DNA of 32,080 nt from Tomitella cavernea (GTDB taxonomy: Bacteria; Actinomycetota; Actinomycetes; Mycobacteriales; Mycobacteriaceae), in the NCBI RefSeq assembly GCF_016599145.1, contig NZ_JAENKO010000047.1, forward strand, positions 1-32,080, written 5' to 3'. A program made the translations under genes and the position numbers. The notes under the pieces were generated by a model. The model had not been told where the DNA came from and made no database searches. It saw only the letters and a list, made by a program, of their open reading frames with translations. Below are positions 1-7,294 of this stretch, piece by piece (position 1 is the first letter of the stretch; each line of letters starts with the position of its first letter).

Positions 1-64
1 TCGTCACCTGCCGTCTCGCGGCCATGTCGATCTTGCCTTCCACATCGGGCAAGCTTTCCTGGCT

Positions 65-123
65 ACGCGCTCAAAATAGGTGAGGCACCACCCGGCGCCA
101 CGCGCTCAAAGTAGGTGAGGCAC
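65..123. repeat. Two 24-bp direct repeats, 35-bp period
   Basis: Positions 65-88 and 100-123 are the same 24 bases with one difference (AAAATAGG versus AAAGTAGG), separated by 11 bp. Each copy contains TAGGTGAGGC, which resembles the left half of a DtxR/IdeR iron box (TTAGGTTAGGC), but the right half is poor. They could be tandem operator sites for a gene lying left of the window or the remnant of a longer repeat. The repeat is directly visible; its role is not. Confidence 0.7.
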
Positions 124-131
124 GCCGCCGA

Positions 132-162
132 TTAGACCCCGGGCGTGCCCGCACGCTAGTAT
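132..162 (+). promoter_or_regulatory. Possible promoter of tRNA-His
   Basis: TAGTAT at 157-162 fits the TANNNT form of an actinobacterial -10. TTAGAC at 132-137 is a possible -35, but the 19-bp spacing is long. Transcription would start near 169, about 60 nt before the mature tRNA. Confidence 0.35.
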
Positions 163-229
163 CGTCCGTGGCTTCGCGATGAGGAGCCGTCGGGTTTTCG
201 TGCCCGGCGGAGGCTGATCGTGATCCGAT

Positions 230-306
230 GGTGGGCGTAGCTCAGCTGGTAGAGCACTGGGTTGTGATCCCAGATGTCGCGGGTTCGAGCCCCGTCGCTC
301 ACCCCA
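230..306 (+). tRNA. tRNA-His (anticodon GTG)
   Basis: The cloverleaf is complete. The acceptor stem GTGGGCG (231-237) pairs with CGCTCAC (296-302), followed by T8-A9. The anticodon stem CTGGG (257-261) pairs with CCCAG (269-273) around anticodon GTG at 264-266, and there is a standard T-arm. The extra G at 230 can pair with C73 at 303, the G-1:C73 pair typical of tRNA-His. The 3' CCA is encoded at 304-306. Confidence 0.97.
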
Positions 307-317
307 CCAAGACAGGG

Positions 318-360
318 CCCGGATTCGCGGCCGAGGGTTCGCCCTCGGCCGCAGTCCGGG
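318..360 (+). terminator. Hairpin terminator after tRNA-His
   Basis: The 11-bp perfect stem GCGGCCGAGGG (327-337) and CCCTCGGCCGC (342-352) closes on a UUCG tetraloop. It is extended by an outer CCCGGA/TCCGGG pairing (318-323 with 355-360) and followed by TCCTTTCG. It lies 12 nt after the tRNA CCA end. The T-tract is weak, as is common in high-GC actinobacteria. Confidence 0.85.
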
Positions 361-716
361 TCCTTTCGTCGTTGACGACTCCGCTGCGGACCAACCCCCA
401 CTTGCGAGTTGCTGCTGCGTCTCCCGCGAGCCGATCCCCCGCTCGCGCGCCGTTCTCCACGCCGCGAACCATTCCCGCGGGGAAAATGAGTGGAGCGGCC
501 CGCGGGCTGGCGAGGTGCTCGCAGCCGGCCGGTCGAATGGATCTCGGATTGCAGAGCGGCCCGCGCCCCGGCCGTCGGCTCGCCCGCACAGTGCAGATCG
601 GCTCGCGAACTCCGACCGCCTGTATTCCGCTGCGTCCCGCCGTCCGAGCCGCAGTACGCCTACGCTCGAAACAGCAACTCGCGCACATTGCCACCAGCGT
701 GGAAAGGAGCCCGCGC
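361..716. other. Intergenic stretch, no gene recognised
   Basis: Between the tRNA-His terminator and the dehydratase start there are about 360 bp. Open frames cross it in several registers, but none has a ribosome binding site or a protein I recognise. The upstream extension of the dehydratase frame through this stretch reads through the tRNA gene, so it cannot be protein. Presumably it holds the dehydratase promoter, but I see no convincing -35/-10 pair. Confidence 0.6.
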
Positions 717-1667
717 ATGGCGGACCGCCTCAAGTACGACGACGTCGCGGCGGCGGCAGCCAGAATCCACGGCGCCGTGCGCCCGGTGGCGGTCGTCCCC
801 GCCGAGCCCGTCGCCCCGCCCGACGGGCCCTCCGTGTGCTTCGCACTCGAGCAGCTCCAGTTCACCGGCACGTTCAAGGCCCGCGGCGCACAGAACTTCG
901 TCCGCGCCCACCACGAGGCCGGCTCCTTCCCCGCCGCTGGGGTGACGATCGCGTCGGGTGGCAACGCGGGTATGGCCTGCGCATGGTCGGCGAGCCAACA
1001 CGACGTCCGTGCCACGGTGTTCGTGCCGTCGTCGGTGCCGCAGCTGAAGATCGACCGGCTCAGGAGTTACAGGGCGGACGTACGCCTGATCGACGGGCCG
1101 TTCGCCGACGCGTGGGATGCGTGTGACGCCTTCGCCGAGGAATCGGGCGCGCTCAGGTCGCACGCCTACGACGATCGGTTCATTGCGGCCGGGGCGGGCA
1201 CCGTGATGCTCGAGATCGTCGAGCAGGTTCCGGAGCTGGACACGGTGGCTGTCGCCGTCGGCGGCGGCGGGCTGTTTTCGGGGATCGCCGCGGTGGCCCG
1301 GCATCATGGGATTCGCGTGATAGCCGTCGAGCCCGAGCGTGCCCCCACCCTGCATGCGGCGTTGGGGGCCGGACGGCCGGTGGAGGTCGAGGTGGGCGGG
1401 GTCGCCGCGGATTCTCTGGGCGGCCGCCGCGCGTCCGCGAGCGCCGTGGCAGCAGCTCAGCACGGCGACGTGCGCTCCGTTCTCGTCTCCGACGACGCGA
1501 TCATAGAGGCGCGTCAACGCCTTTGGGATGAACACCGACTGGCGGTGGAGCACGCGGCAGGCGCAGCGCTCGCGGGGATCAGCGGCGACGGTTATCGGCC
1601 GGCCACCAGCGAGCGGGTGTGCGTCGTGCTGTGCGGAGCGAACACGGATCCGTCGGATCTGCAGTGA
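717..1667 (+). CDS. Threonine/serine dehydratase-like PLP enzyme
   Basis: 316-aa fold-type II pyridoxal-phosphate enzyme, cytosolic. The Schiff-base lysine is K54 in TGTFKARGA, the usual motif of threonine/serine dehydratases. It is followed by the substrate loop SGGNAGMA and the phosphate-binding glycine loop GGGGLFSG. The C-terminal CGANTDPS replaces the usual S/CGGN-type end. The ATG at 717 was chosen because GGAAAGGAG lies 7 nt upstream; longer frames would read through tRNA-His. The family deaminates L-threonine or L-serine to 2-oxo acids, but close relatives include serine racemase and hydroxyectoine-pathway dehydratases, and the substrate cannot be read from the sequence. There is no C-terminal ACT regulatory domain, so it is not the long feedback-inhibited IlvA form. 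The gene stands alone and faces the exported-protein gene across a shared hairpin. Confidence 0.88.
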   Translation: MADRLKYDDVAAAAARIHGAVRPVAVVPAEPVAPPDGPSVCFALEQLQFTGTFKARGAQNFVRAHHEAGSFPAAGVTIASGGNAGMACAWSASQHDVRATVFVPSSVPQLKIDRLRSYRADVRLIDGPFADAWDACDAFAEESGALRSHAYDDRFIAAGAGTVMLEIVEQVPELDTVAVAVGGGGLFSGIAAVARHHGIRVIAVEPERAPTLHAALGAGRPVEVEVGGVAADSLGGRRASASAVAAAQHGDVRSVLVSDDAIIEARQRLWDEHRLAVEHAAGAALAGISGDGYRPATSERVCVVLCGANTDPSDLQ

Positions 1668-1678
1668 CAACGAACGAC

Positions 1679-1712
1679 GAAGCCCCATCCCAGTATCCCA
1701 GGACGGGGCTTC
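1679..1712. terminator. Bidirectional hairpin between convergent genes
   Basis: GAAGCCCCATCC (1679-1690) pairs with GGACGGGGCTTC (1701-1712) with one A-C mismatch and a 10-nt loop. It sits 12 nt after the dehydratase stop and 18 nt beyond the stop of the minus-strand exported-protein gene, so it could terminate both. Confidence 0.75.
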
Positions 1713-1729
1713 GGTTCAAAGACGACCGG

Positions 1730-2458
1730 TCAGCTTCCGATCATGTCTCCCAGAACATTGCCGAGCACGTCACTCAGGATCCCGCTGATCGATCCCTGCG
1801 GATCGGTCAACGAGCCGAACACCTGGCTCGAACCCGAGTTGACGGACCCGAAGCCTAACTTCTCGAGGCTGCCCTGCGTTGCTTCGACCGGGTTCTTCTC
1901 ACGAATCTTCAAGCAAGCACCGGTGTCCAGCCACTCCTGGCTGTCCCAGCCCACGGGACGGGCCTGCACCCCCGCTTGCTGCGTAGAACCGACCTCGGCA
2001 TCAGCCGGAACCTTGAAGGTGGTCTCCAGCTCCACGTAGTGGCTGGAATTCATTTCCCACGTCACGTCCGTGCGTTCCCAGTACAGGTTCTTCTGTGAAT
2101 CGGTGTCAAGATCCGCGTTGTACCAGGTTTGCCCGGACCCCAAGGTCCAAACATTCACGCGCGCACCGTCTTGGAGCACGAAACCGTCAGGGGCCGCGAT
2201 CCCGATCTCCTTCAGATTCCACCCACCCGAGTTACGCGAGATTCGCGTGGAGTAGGTCACCTCCTGGCCGGGGTACGCAGTGGCCGGAGTCACCGTCTGC
2301 TGGGCGGTGACTTCGCCACCCTTGAAGCTCTCGGTCGCGTTGCACGAAGTCGCATCCGCACTCGCCACACCCGTCCCCACCGCCACACTCATTCCGGTTG
2401 CGATCAGGGCGGCGCTCGCGCTGGCGGCGGCGATCCGCGTCAAGGTCTTACGGCTCAC
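1730..2458 (-). CDS. Unrecognised exported protein with Sec signal
   Basis: 242 aa. I do not recognise the family. The first 34 residues are a clear Sec signal peptide: an SRK...R start, a long Ala-rich core and likely cleavage after ASA before DA. The mature part has only two cysteines (C39 and C182), bracketing what looks like a beta-sandwich region with many T/V strands and Trp/Tyr, so a disulfide is likely. The last ~40 residues are Gly/Ser-rich with an amphipathic LTDPQG...ILSDVLGNVLGDMIG tail that may associate with membrane or oligomerise. GTG at 2458 was preferred to an ATG 27 nt upstream because GGAG lies 6 nt before it and because it gives a normal signal peptide. It has its own strong promoter (2559-2587) with a leader of about 95 nt. 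It is probably an abundant cell-envelope or secreted protein. Confidence 0.8.
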   Translation of the reverse strand: MSRKTLTRIAAASASAALIATGMSVAVGTGVASADATSCNATESFKGGEVTAQQTVTPATAYPGQEVTYSTRISRNSGGWNLKEIGIAAPDGFVLQDGARVNVWTLGSGQTWYNADLDTDSQKNLYWERTDVTWEMNSSHYVELETTFKVPADAEVGSTQQAGVQARPVGWDSQEWLDTGACLKIREKNPVEATQGSLEKLGFGSVNSGSSQVFGSLTDPQGSISGILSDVLGNVLGDMIGS

Positions 2459-2558
2459 TGGGTCTCCATTCCCTTGGCATGACATGGCCCGGCCACTCTG
2501 GGCCCGAGTCGTGTGACACCGCAGGCTCTCAGCATGAAGTGAGTCACACTACATAGAG

Positions 2559-2587
2559 ACTATACGAACGTCCGGATCCTTTTGCAA
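2559..2587 (-). promoter_or_regulatory. Near-consensus promoter of the exported-protein gene
   Basis: On the minus strand TTGCAA (2582-2587) and TATAGT (2559-2564) are separated by exactly 17 bp. This is the best housekeeping-sigma promoter in the window. The predicted start near 2552 leaves a leader of about 95 nt before the GTG at 2458. Confidence 0.75.
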
Positions 2588-2614
2588 CATGTTTCAGAAG
2601 ATCTACGTGACCTG

Positions 2615-3814
2615 CTACGCCACGTCGGCGTTTCCGGCCTCCCACTTCTCCCACGGGATGTTCCAGTCGCCGAGCCCCTCGGTGCCGGACAGCGTGCCGC
2701 CCACCGTGTTCTTCACGACGACGATGTCGCCGCGCTTGAAGTTGTCGAAGAACCACTTCGCGTTCGCCGGGCTCACGTTGAGGCACCCGTGGCTCGTGTT
2801 CTGACTCCCCTGCGCCCACACCGACCATGGCGCGGAGTGCACGAATATGCCGCCGTACGACATGCGGGTGGCCCACTCGACCGGGGTCTTGTAGCCGTTC
2901 GGGTCATCGATCGGCAGGCCGTACGTGGACGAGTCCATGATGATCTCGTCGTACTTCTCCCCGATGATGTATGTGCCGTTGGGCGTCGGGAACATGTTCT
3001 TGCCCATCGACGTGGGCATGGACTTGATGACCTCGCCGTTACGCGAGATCGTGATCATCTTCGTGTTGTCGTCCGCCACGGCGATCACCGAGTCGCCGAT
3101 CGTGAACGTCGCGTGCGTGTCCTCCTGGCCGTACAACCCACCCCCGAGATCCTTGCCGTAGGTGTTGACGTCCACCGTCACGTCGGTGCCAGGCTGCCAG
3201 TACTCCTTGGGGCGCCAATGCACCTCCTTGTTCGACACCCAATAGAAGGCGCCCTCCACCGGCGGATCGGCCGTGACGGTGATCGCCTCCTGCGCCGCCA
3301 TGCGGTCCGGAATGGGTTCGTCGAACTGCACCACGGCCGGCTGACCCACACCGACCGTCTGGCCGCCGAACGGCAGCATGTACGCGGCCGTCAGATTGTC
3401 CGGCTGGATCGTGGTGAACTGCGCGGTCTCCGTCACGGGCCCCGCCTCGCCCCGCGCCTGAGCCTGCACCGTGTAGGTGGTGCCGTACCCCAGGTATTCC
3501 GCAGTGGTCCATGATTGCCCGTCGGGCGCCAGTTCACCTTCGACCTTCTCGCCCTGCGGATTGGTCATCGTCACTCCGGTGAGCGAGCCGTCGGCCACCG
3601 TGAGGGAGACGGGCTCGATCGGCGAGACGCCTGCCGAGCCGTCCGGCACCGCGAACTCGACCTCCGCGGCAACCTTCTCGGGTGTCGCGGGCGCTGCAGC
3701 GGAATCGGAATCGCCGCCGATCGTGCACGCGGACGTGGCCCCCACCAACGCCACCAGACCGACAACGGCAACAGCTTGACGGCGCCCCCAAACGCGTCCC
3801 CAGCTCGCCTTCAC
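2615..3814 (-). CDS. ldtB: L,D-transpeptidase lipoprotein (LdtMt2 type)
   Basis: 399-aa lipoprotein that makes 3-3 peptidoglycan cross-links on the outer face of the membrane. The N-terminus has a basic stretch, a hydrophobic core and lipobox ATSAC. Two Ig-like domains follow (roughly residues 60-220), then the YkuD catalytic domain with SHGCLN, catalytic Cys344. The tail ([17 protein letters not shown]) matches the C-terminal extension of M. tuberculosis LdtMt2 (Rv2518c, LppS). Length and Cys-to-end distance (55 residues) also fit that 408-aa protein. GTG at 3814 was chosen because GGAG lies 6 nt upstream and the product starts with a normal lipoprotein signal; the frame is open 60 nt further. 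LdtMt2-type enzymes are the carbapenem-sensitive, beta-lactam-tolerant cross-linkers. Its neighbour tRNA-Lys is conserved with Rv2518c in mycobacteria. Confidence 0.95.
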   Translation of the reverse strand: MKASWGRVWGRRQAVAVVGLVALVGATSACTIGGDSDSAAAPATPEKVAAEVEFAVPDGSAGVSPIEPVSLTVADGSLTGVTMTNPQGEKVEGELAPDGQSWTTAEYLGYGTTYTVQAQARGEAGPVTETAQFTTIQPDNLTAAYMLPFGGQTVGVGQPAVVQFDEPIPDRMAAQEAITVTADPPVEGAFYWVSNKEVHWRPKEYWQPGTDVTVDVNTYGKDLGGGLYGQEDTHATFTIGDSVIAVADDNTKMITISRNGEVIKSMPTSMGKNMFPTPNGTYIIGEKYDEIIMDSSTYGLPIDDPNGYKTPVEWATRMSYGGIFVHSAPWSVWAQGSQNTSHGCLNVSPANAKWFFDNFKRGDIVVVKNTVGGTLSGTEGLGDWNIPWEKWEAGNADVA

Positions 3815-3914
3815 ACACGACTCCGTTTCACAATCGAAAGACACGACACCGCCCGCCCCTACGTCGACCGGCACCGCCTGCAGGCCCGGGCGTTCCCACC
3901 GTCACTGCAGACGT

Positions 3915-3928
3915 GCATCACATGATGC
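3915..3928. promoter_or_regulatory. Palindrome upstream of the L,D-transpeptidase
   Basis: GCATCA-CA-TGATGC is a perfect 6-2-6 inverted repeat about 100 bp upstream of the ldt start. TTGATG lies just upstream of it on the minus strand and could serve as a -35, but no good -10 follows at 17 bp. It may be an operator of the ldt gene. Confidence 0.35.
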
Positions 3929-3998
3929 CATCAATGGGGCGACCTGCGGGAACACCGCGCCGCGATAGCGACGCACGCCACACGACCGCCCCACGCTT

Positions 3999-4026
3999 TT
4001 GTCATCGTCCACGGGCCTGATACTGT
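3999..4026 (+). promoter_or_regulatory. Promoter of tRNA-Lys
   Basis: TTGTCA (3999-4004) and TACTGT (4021-4026) are separated by 16 bp. Transcription would begin near 4033, giving a 5' leader of about 57 nt before the mature tRNA. Confidence 0.65.
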
Positions 4027-4089
4027 TTCCAACGCACCGAGCGAACGGGGTGCGGCGATGATCGTCGGACTCGTTCGCCTGGCACGCAC

Positions 4090-4162
<73 letters not shown>

Positions 4163-4170
4163 CAGCCAAA

Positions 4171-4204
4171 CCCCCGCCCGGATCGTCATCCGGGCGGGGG
4201 TTTT
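4171..4204 (+). terminator. Strong intrinsic terminator of tRNA-Lys
   Basis: A perfect 13-bp stem CCCCCGCCCGGAT (4171-4183) and ATCCGGGCGGGGG (4188-4200) with a CGTC loop is followed by TTTT. It begins 9 nt after the tRNA. Confidence 0.93.
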
Positions 4205-4319
4205 GCGTTGCGGTCATGACGGACGATTCGTGTCACGCGGGGTGGCCCCGCCGCGTTCGGCCTCGATACCGGCGACCTCGGGTACGGTGATCCCGCACCT
4301 GTCGACACCGGGGGGATCA

Positions 4320-4670
4320 TTGACAGACAGCACCGACGAACTCGTCATCACTCAAGACGCCGTCGACACCATCGCGGGGGCATACGAACGCGCGGCGGAC
4401 GAGCTGGACGACCTGGCAGACAACTTCTCGCGAAACTACAGCCGACGCCCATGGGGAACTCTCGGCTCGATCCTTCAACTCCAGCAATTGTATTTGGATC
4501 TCGCAGTAGGAGACGAGGGGTCAGCCACAGCTCGCCTGCACGAGTTCGCCGATGCGGCCAGGGACCTCGCCGCCTGGGTCCGATCGGCTGCTGCCGACCT
4601 TCTTGAAGTTGACGCGGGCACCGCCGATTCACTAGCCATCCACGGCACAGAATCCAGTCCGGCCGAATGA
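4320..4670 (+). CDS. Small helical protein coupled to a DUF3558 lipoprotein
   Basis: About 116 aa if it starts at TTG 4320, which follows the purine run GGGGGGA by about 3 nt; GTG 4287 is an alternative. The product is acidic, almost entirely helical, without cysteine or membrane segments. A helix (residues ~10-35), a turn containing RRPWGTL and further helices suggest a WXG100/ESX-like hairpin, with W-G at the turn. I infer the resemblance from architecture only; no family match is certain. Its stop overlaps the lipoprotein start as ATGA, so the two are translated as a coupled pair. The two genes look less GC-rich than the flanks. In M. tuberculosis the corresponding place between lysT and Rv2520c holds PE26, also a small helical type VII-associated protein. 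Confidence 0.6.
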   Translation: MTDSTDELVITQDAVDTIAGAYERAADELDDLADNFSRNYSRRPWGTLGSILQLQQLYLDLAVGDEGSATARLHEFADAARDLAAWVRSAAADLLEVDAGTADSLAIHGTESSPAE

Positions 4671-5218
4671 AGCACAGTTCAGTGACGGTGGTCTGCTGCC
4701 TTCTGATCGCAGTCGCCGGATGTGCGCGTTCTCCCGCAAGATCGAACTCAGCCGCACCGATCTCGACATCGTCGACCGCAGGAAGCCTGACGTACGAAGA
4801 CCCGTGCACTCCTCAGATGGCGGCGTGGTTCACAGCACGAGAGCTTCCGCCCGCAGCTCACCTCCCCGTCGATCGGGATTCCGCCTCAAGTGGCTGTACC
4901 TACAGCAACCACGAGTTCGGGGCATCCGTCATGTCTCAACTCGAGCATCCCGACGGGTCCACTGCCAGATGGGTACAGCGGGTGCTGGAGGCGTCCGGCG
5001 AAGTCGTACCGCTCGAGGTGGCTGGACGCCCGGCGAAGATGTCCATCCGCGATCACGACGGGCCCCGGCAGGACTGTCATGTCCTTGTCGTAGTCGACTT
5101 CGGGTTCGTCCATGTGATCGGCGGCCCCCGCGGTGACGCCGACGTGAGCCCCGCCCGCGATTGCGACCAGACCCGCACCCTCGCGGCTGCTCTCGTCACC
5201 CGGCTCATGGACAGCTGA
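4667..5218 (+). CDS. DUF3558-type lipoprotein
   Basis: 183 aa. The signal peptide ends in lipobox VAGC with lipidated Cys19, so the protein is anchored to the outer leaflet. A Ser/Ala-rich linker (20-40) leads to a compact domain with DPC, a central SSGCTYS cysteine and late cysteines in QDCHVLV and RDCDQT. This is the cysteine layout of the DUF3558 family found widely in mycolic-acid bacteria; function unknown. The ATG overlaps the upstream stop (ATGA at 4667-4670), indicating translational coupling with the helical protein. This suggests a surface lipoprotein that works with, or captures, its small partner; that is inference. Confidence 0.8.
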   Translation: MKHSSVTVVCCLLIAVAGCARSPARSNSAAPISTSSTAGSLTYEDPCTPQMAAWFTARELPPAAHLPVDRDSASSGCTYSNHEFGASVMSQLEHPDGSTARWVQRVLEASGEVVPLEVAGRPAKMSIRDHDGPRQDCHVLVVVDFGFVHVIGGPRGDADVSPARDCDQTRTLAAALVTRLMDS

Positions 5219-5236
5219 GGCACACCGACACCCGGA

Positions 5237-5316
5237 TGACACGAAATCCACATTCCGCACGCCTCGGATGGTGGAAAACCACCATCCGAGGGGCACAGAA
5301 TGTGGACTTCGTGTCA
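5237..5316. repeat. 80-nt long-stem palindromic element
   Basis: Outer arms 5237-5255 and 5298-5316 are 19-bp inverted repeats with one mismatch. After a symmetric 6-by-6 internal loop, inner arms CCTCGGATGGTGG (5262-5274) and CCACCATCCGAGG (5279-5291) pair perfectly around an AAAA loop. It lies between the converging DUF3558 and DUF3618 genes, so it may terminate both. It is much longer than the other terminators in the window and lacks a T-tract, so a dispersed REP- or MITE-like element is an alternative. Confidence 0.85.
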
Positions 5317-5368
5317 CGGCGGGCGGTTCAGCCTGCCGCATTGCTCTGCCGAGCGTGGGACAGCGCCG

Positions 5369-5584
5369 TCAGCGCACGATCTTGACCACCACGAGGCCCA
5401 CGACCACGACGCCCGTGCCGATGAGCCCGTAGCGCACGGCCGGCGACGACACGGAGGCCATCACACGTTCCTTCAGCGAGTCCGCCATCCGCTTGGGCCG
5501 GGTAGCCAGCTCGTCGAGCGTGGCGGCGAGTTCTTCGCGCGCCCGCTCGATATCGCGCTCGATTGCGTCGGTGTCCCTGGCCAC
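5369..5584 (-). CDS. DUF3618 small membrane protein (Rv2520c-like)
   Basis: 71 aa. The N-terminal half is a charged amphipathic helix (RDTDAIERDIERAREELAATLDEL) with the signature of DUF3618 proteins. A short basic linker (RPKRMADSLKERV) is followed by a single C-terminal transmembrane segment (~50-69, YGLIGTGVVVVGLVVVKIV). The GTG at 5584 has GGAGG 4 nt upstream and gives the usual family length; the frame stays open 93 nt further without a ribosome site. It is divergent from bcp with a 109-bp gap, as Rv2520c is from Rv2521 (bcp) in M. tuberculosis. Function unknown; probably a tail-anchored envelope protein. Confidence 0.85.
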   Translation of the reverse strand: MARDTDAIERDIERAREELAATLDELATRPKRMADSLKERVMASVSSPAVRYGLIGTGVVVVGLVVVKIVR

Positions 5585-5680
5585 GTGTCCTCCATCGACT
5601 GTCGGGCTGTACGCGCATGTTCGCGGATGTACGACCAACACCGTAGAACAGGTGCGCCCGTCTTGTGTGGTGCGCACCGG

Positions 5681-5686
5681 TAATCT
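5681..5686 (+). promoter_or_regulatory. Candidate leaderless -10 of bcp
   Basis: TAATCT ends exactly 7 nt before the ATG of bcp, placing the transcription start on the start codon itself. There is no proper Shine-Dalgarno at normal spacing and no clear -35, as is usual for leaderless mycobacterial promoters. Confidence 0.6.
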
Positions 5687-5693
5687 TCAGGAT

Positions 5694-6179
5694 ATGAGCG
5701 ACGCAACGACCGCGCCCCGCCGGCTCGAGCCCGGTGACGAGGCCCCCGCATTCACCCTTCCGGACGCCGACGGCAACGAGGTTTCGCTGTCCGATTTCCG
5801 CGGACGCAAAGTGGTCGTCTACTTCTACCCGGCGGCGTCGACGCCCGGCTGCACTAAGCAGGCCTGCGACTTCCGTGACAACCTCGCCGAACTCGACGAG
5901 GCTGGCCTTGCCGTGGTGGGGGTTTCGCCGGACAAGCCTGCGAAGCTCGCCGCGTTCCGCGACAACCAGAACCTGAACTTCCCGCTGCTGTCGGACCCGG
6001 AGAAGTCCACGCTGACCGCCTGGGGCGCCTTCGGCGAGAAGAAGATGTACGGCAAGACCGTGCAGGGCGTGATCCGTTCGACGTTCCTCGTGGACGAGGA
6101 GGGGCGGATCGAGGTGGCGCAGTACAACGTCCGCGCCACCGGGCATGTCGCCAAGCTCCGCCGCGACCTCAAGGTGTAG
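5694..6179 (+). CDS. bcp: Thioredoxin-dependent peroxiredoxin Bcp
   Basis: 161-aa atypical 2-Cys peroxiredoxin (AhpC/TSA, Bcp/PrxQ class) that reduces hydrogen and organic peroxides with thioredoxin, in the cytosol. The peroxidatic cysteine is Cys53 in STPGCTKQ and the resolving cysteine is Cys58, the C-X4-C spacing of the subclass. Further family marks are FTLPDADG at the N-terminus, VVGVSPD and NFPLLSDPE. The usual DDTPGC reads AASTPGC here. Start ATG 5694 fits family length. It is divergent from the DUF3618 gene, as in mycobacteria (Rv2521). Confidence 0.96.
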   Translation: MSDATTAPRRLEPGDEAPAFTLPDADGNEVSLSDFRGRKVVVYFYPAASTPGCTKQACDFRDNLAELDEAGLAVVGVSPDKPAKLAAFRDNQNLNFPLLSDPEKSTLTAWGAFGEKKMYGKTVQGVIRSTFLVDEEGRIEVAQYNVRATGHVAKLRRDLKV

Positions 6180-6202
6180 AACCGCGGCCGGGCTTCGCCG
6201 TC

Positions 6203-6418
6203 CTACCCGGAGGCGCCGCCCTTGCGGATCGAGGTGAAGAACACGCCGGCATACGTTCCGCCGAACGCGATGGAGCTGATCGACAGTCCGTAAAGGATCG
6301 CGCGCCCCACGTCCTCCCCCATCGCCAGCCAGACTATCTGCACGATGGCCATGCACATCGCTGCAGCGAGTGCAGCGGAGGCGGCGGACCGCACGTGGTT
6401 CTGCAGTCGGGAGTCCAT
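6203..6418 (-). CDS. Small two-helix membrane protein
   Basis: 71 aa of unknown function. A short polar N-terminus (MDSRLQNHVRS) is followed by two transmembrane helices, about residues 14-34 and 42-63, and a basic Gly-rich end (SIRKGGASG). ATG 6418 is preceded by GAAAGGAAA at good spacing, and a clear promoter lies at 6454-6482, so it is transcribed alone. It is convergent with bcp, 23 bp away. Confidence 0.7.
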   Translation of the reverse strand: MDSRLQNHVRSAASAALAAAMCMAIVQIVWLAMGEDVGRAILYGLSISSIAFGGTYAGVFFTSIRKGGASG

Positions 6419-6453
6419 GCGTTTCCTTTCGGCGGTTCCCAGTGCAGTGCGAA

Positions 6454-6482
6454 ACGCTACACCCGTCACGCTCGCCGTCGAA
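6454..6482 (-). promoter_or_regulatory. Promoter of the small membrane protein
   Basis: On the minus strand TTCGAC (6477-6482) and TAGCGT (6454-6459) are exactly 17 bp apart, with a leader of about 28 nt to the ATG at 6418. The same -10, TAGCGT, recurs at the drug-exporter promoter. Confidence 0.6.
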
Positions 6483-6525
6483 TGTGGCAGGGACGACACC
6501 GGCCCGCACACGGCCCGCAGGCTTG

Positions 6526-7233
6526 TCAGGCCGCGGCGCCGTGCGTGTCGCGCGAACGGATCGCGCCGTCGACGAGTTCGATGGTCTCGTCCACGCCCGA
6601 CGCCAGCCCTGGACCGAGCGTCGCCAGGTCGTGGCTGACGATCACGGCGGCCAGGTCCCGTTCACGCACGAGCCTGGCGATCAGCTCGACGACGGCGCGG
6701 CCGCGCTCGGTGTCGAGGGCGGAGGTGGGTTCGTCGACCAGCAGCAGCGACGGCCCGCCCATGAGTGCGCGCGCGATGTTCACGCGCTGGCGCATGCCGC
6801 CGGAGAGTTCGTGGGGGCGGCGGCCGGCGCTGTCGGCGAGGCCCACCTCGTCGAGCAGCGCCATCGCCTCGTCGCGGTGCTTCGCGCGGCGCATGCCCCG
6901 GATGTCCACGGCGAGCAGCAGCTGGTCGACGGCGGTGAGCGCGGGGATCAGGTTGTCCTGCTGGAAAACGAATCCCACCTGTTCCCGGCGGATCCGCGCA
7001 CGCTCTTTGGCGTCGGCGCCGGTGACGGCCACGTCGCCGACGATCACGTCACCCGAATCCGGGGTGATGAGCGTGCCGGCGACGGCGAGCAGGCTGGACT
7101 TGCCGGATCCGGAGGGGCCGGTGACAGCGACGAAGCGGCCGGCCGGGACGTCGATGCTCACGTTGTCGAGGGCCGTCAGCCGGCCGCGGCCGTCCGGGTA
7201 GGTGAGGGTGGCGTCGGACATCTTCAGGCTCAT
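6526..7233 (-). CDS. ABC transporter ATPase (LolD/MacB class)
   Basis: 235-aa ATP-binding subunit. Walker A GPSGSGKSS is at 39-47, the Q-loop at FVFQQDN (~88-94), the signature LSGGMRQR at 143-150, Walker B LLLVDEPT at 163-170, and the switch His in IVSHD. The class pairs with FtsX-type permeases and powers lipoprotein or peptide export by mechanotransmission. AAGGAG lies 5 nt before the ATG. It follows its permease gene by 61 nt on the same strand, and the pair is divergent from a two-component system. The substrate is unknown; antimicrobial-peptide or envelope-stress export is the common role in this arrangement. Confidence 0.95.
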   Translation of the reverse strand: MSLKMSDATLTYPDGRGRLTALDNVSIDVPAGRFVAVTGPSGSGKSSLLAVAGTLITPDSGDVIVGDVAVTGADAKERARIRREQVGFVFQQDNLIPALTAVDQLLLAVDIRGMRRAKHRDEAMALLDEVGLADSAGRRPHELSGGMRQRVNIARALMGGPSLLLVDEPTSALDTERGRAVVELIARLVRERDLAAVIVSHDLATLGPGLASGVDETIELVDGAIRSRDTHGAAA

Positions 7234-7294
7234 CGTTGCTCCTTGACGGGGTTCAGAAGGGTTTCGGGCTACGAACGGATCCGGGCTGCGCGTG

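Noticed and set aside
228-716. N-terminal extension of the dehydratase frame
   Set aside because: It would translate tRNA-His and its terminator; the ribosome site at 701-709 supports the start at 717.
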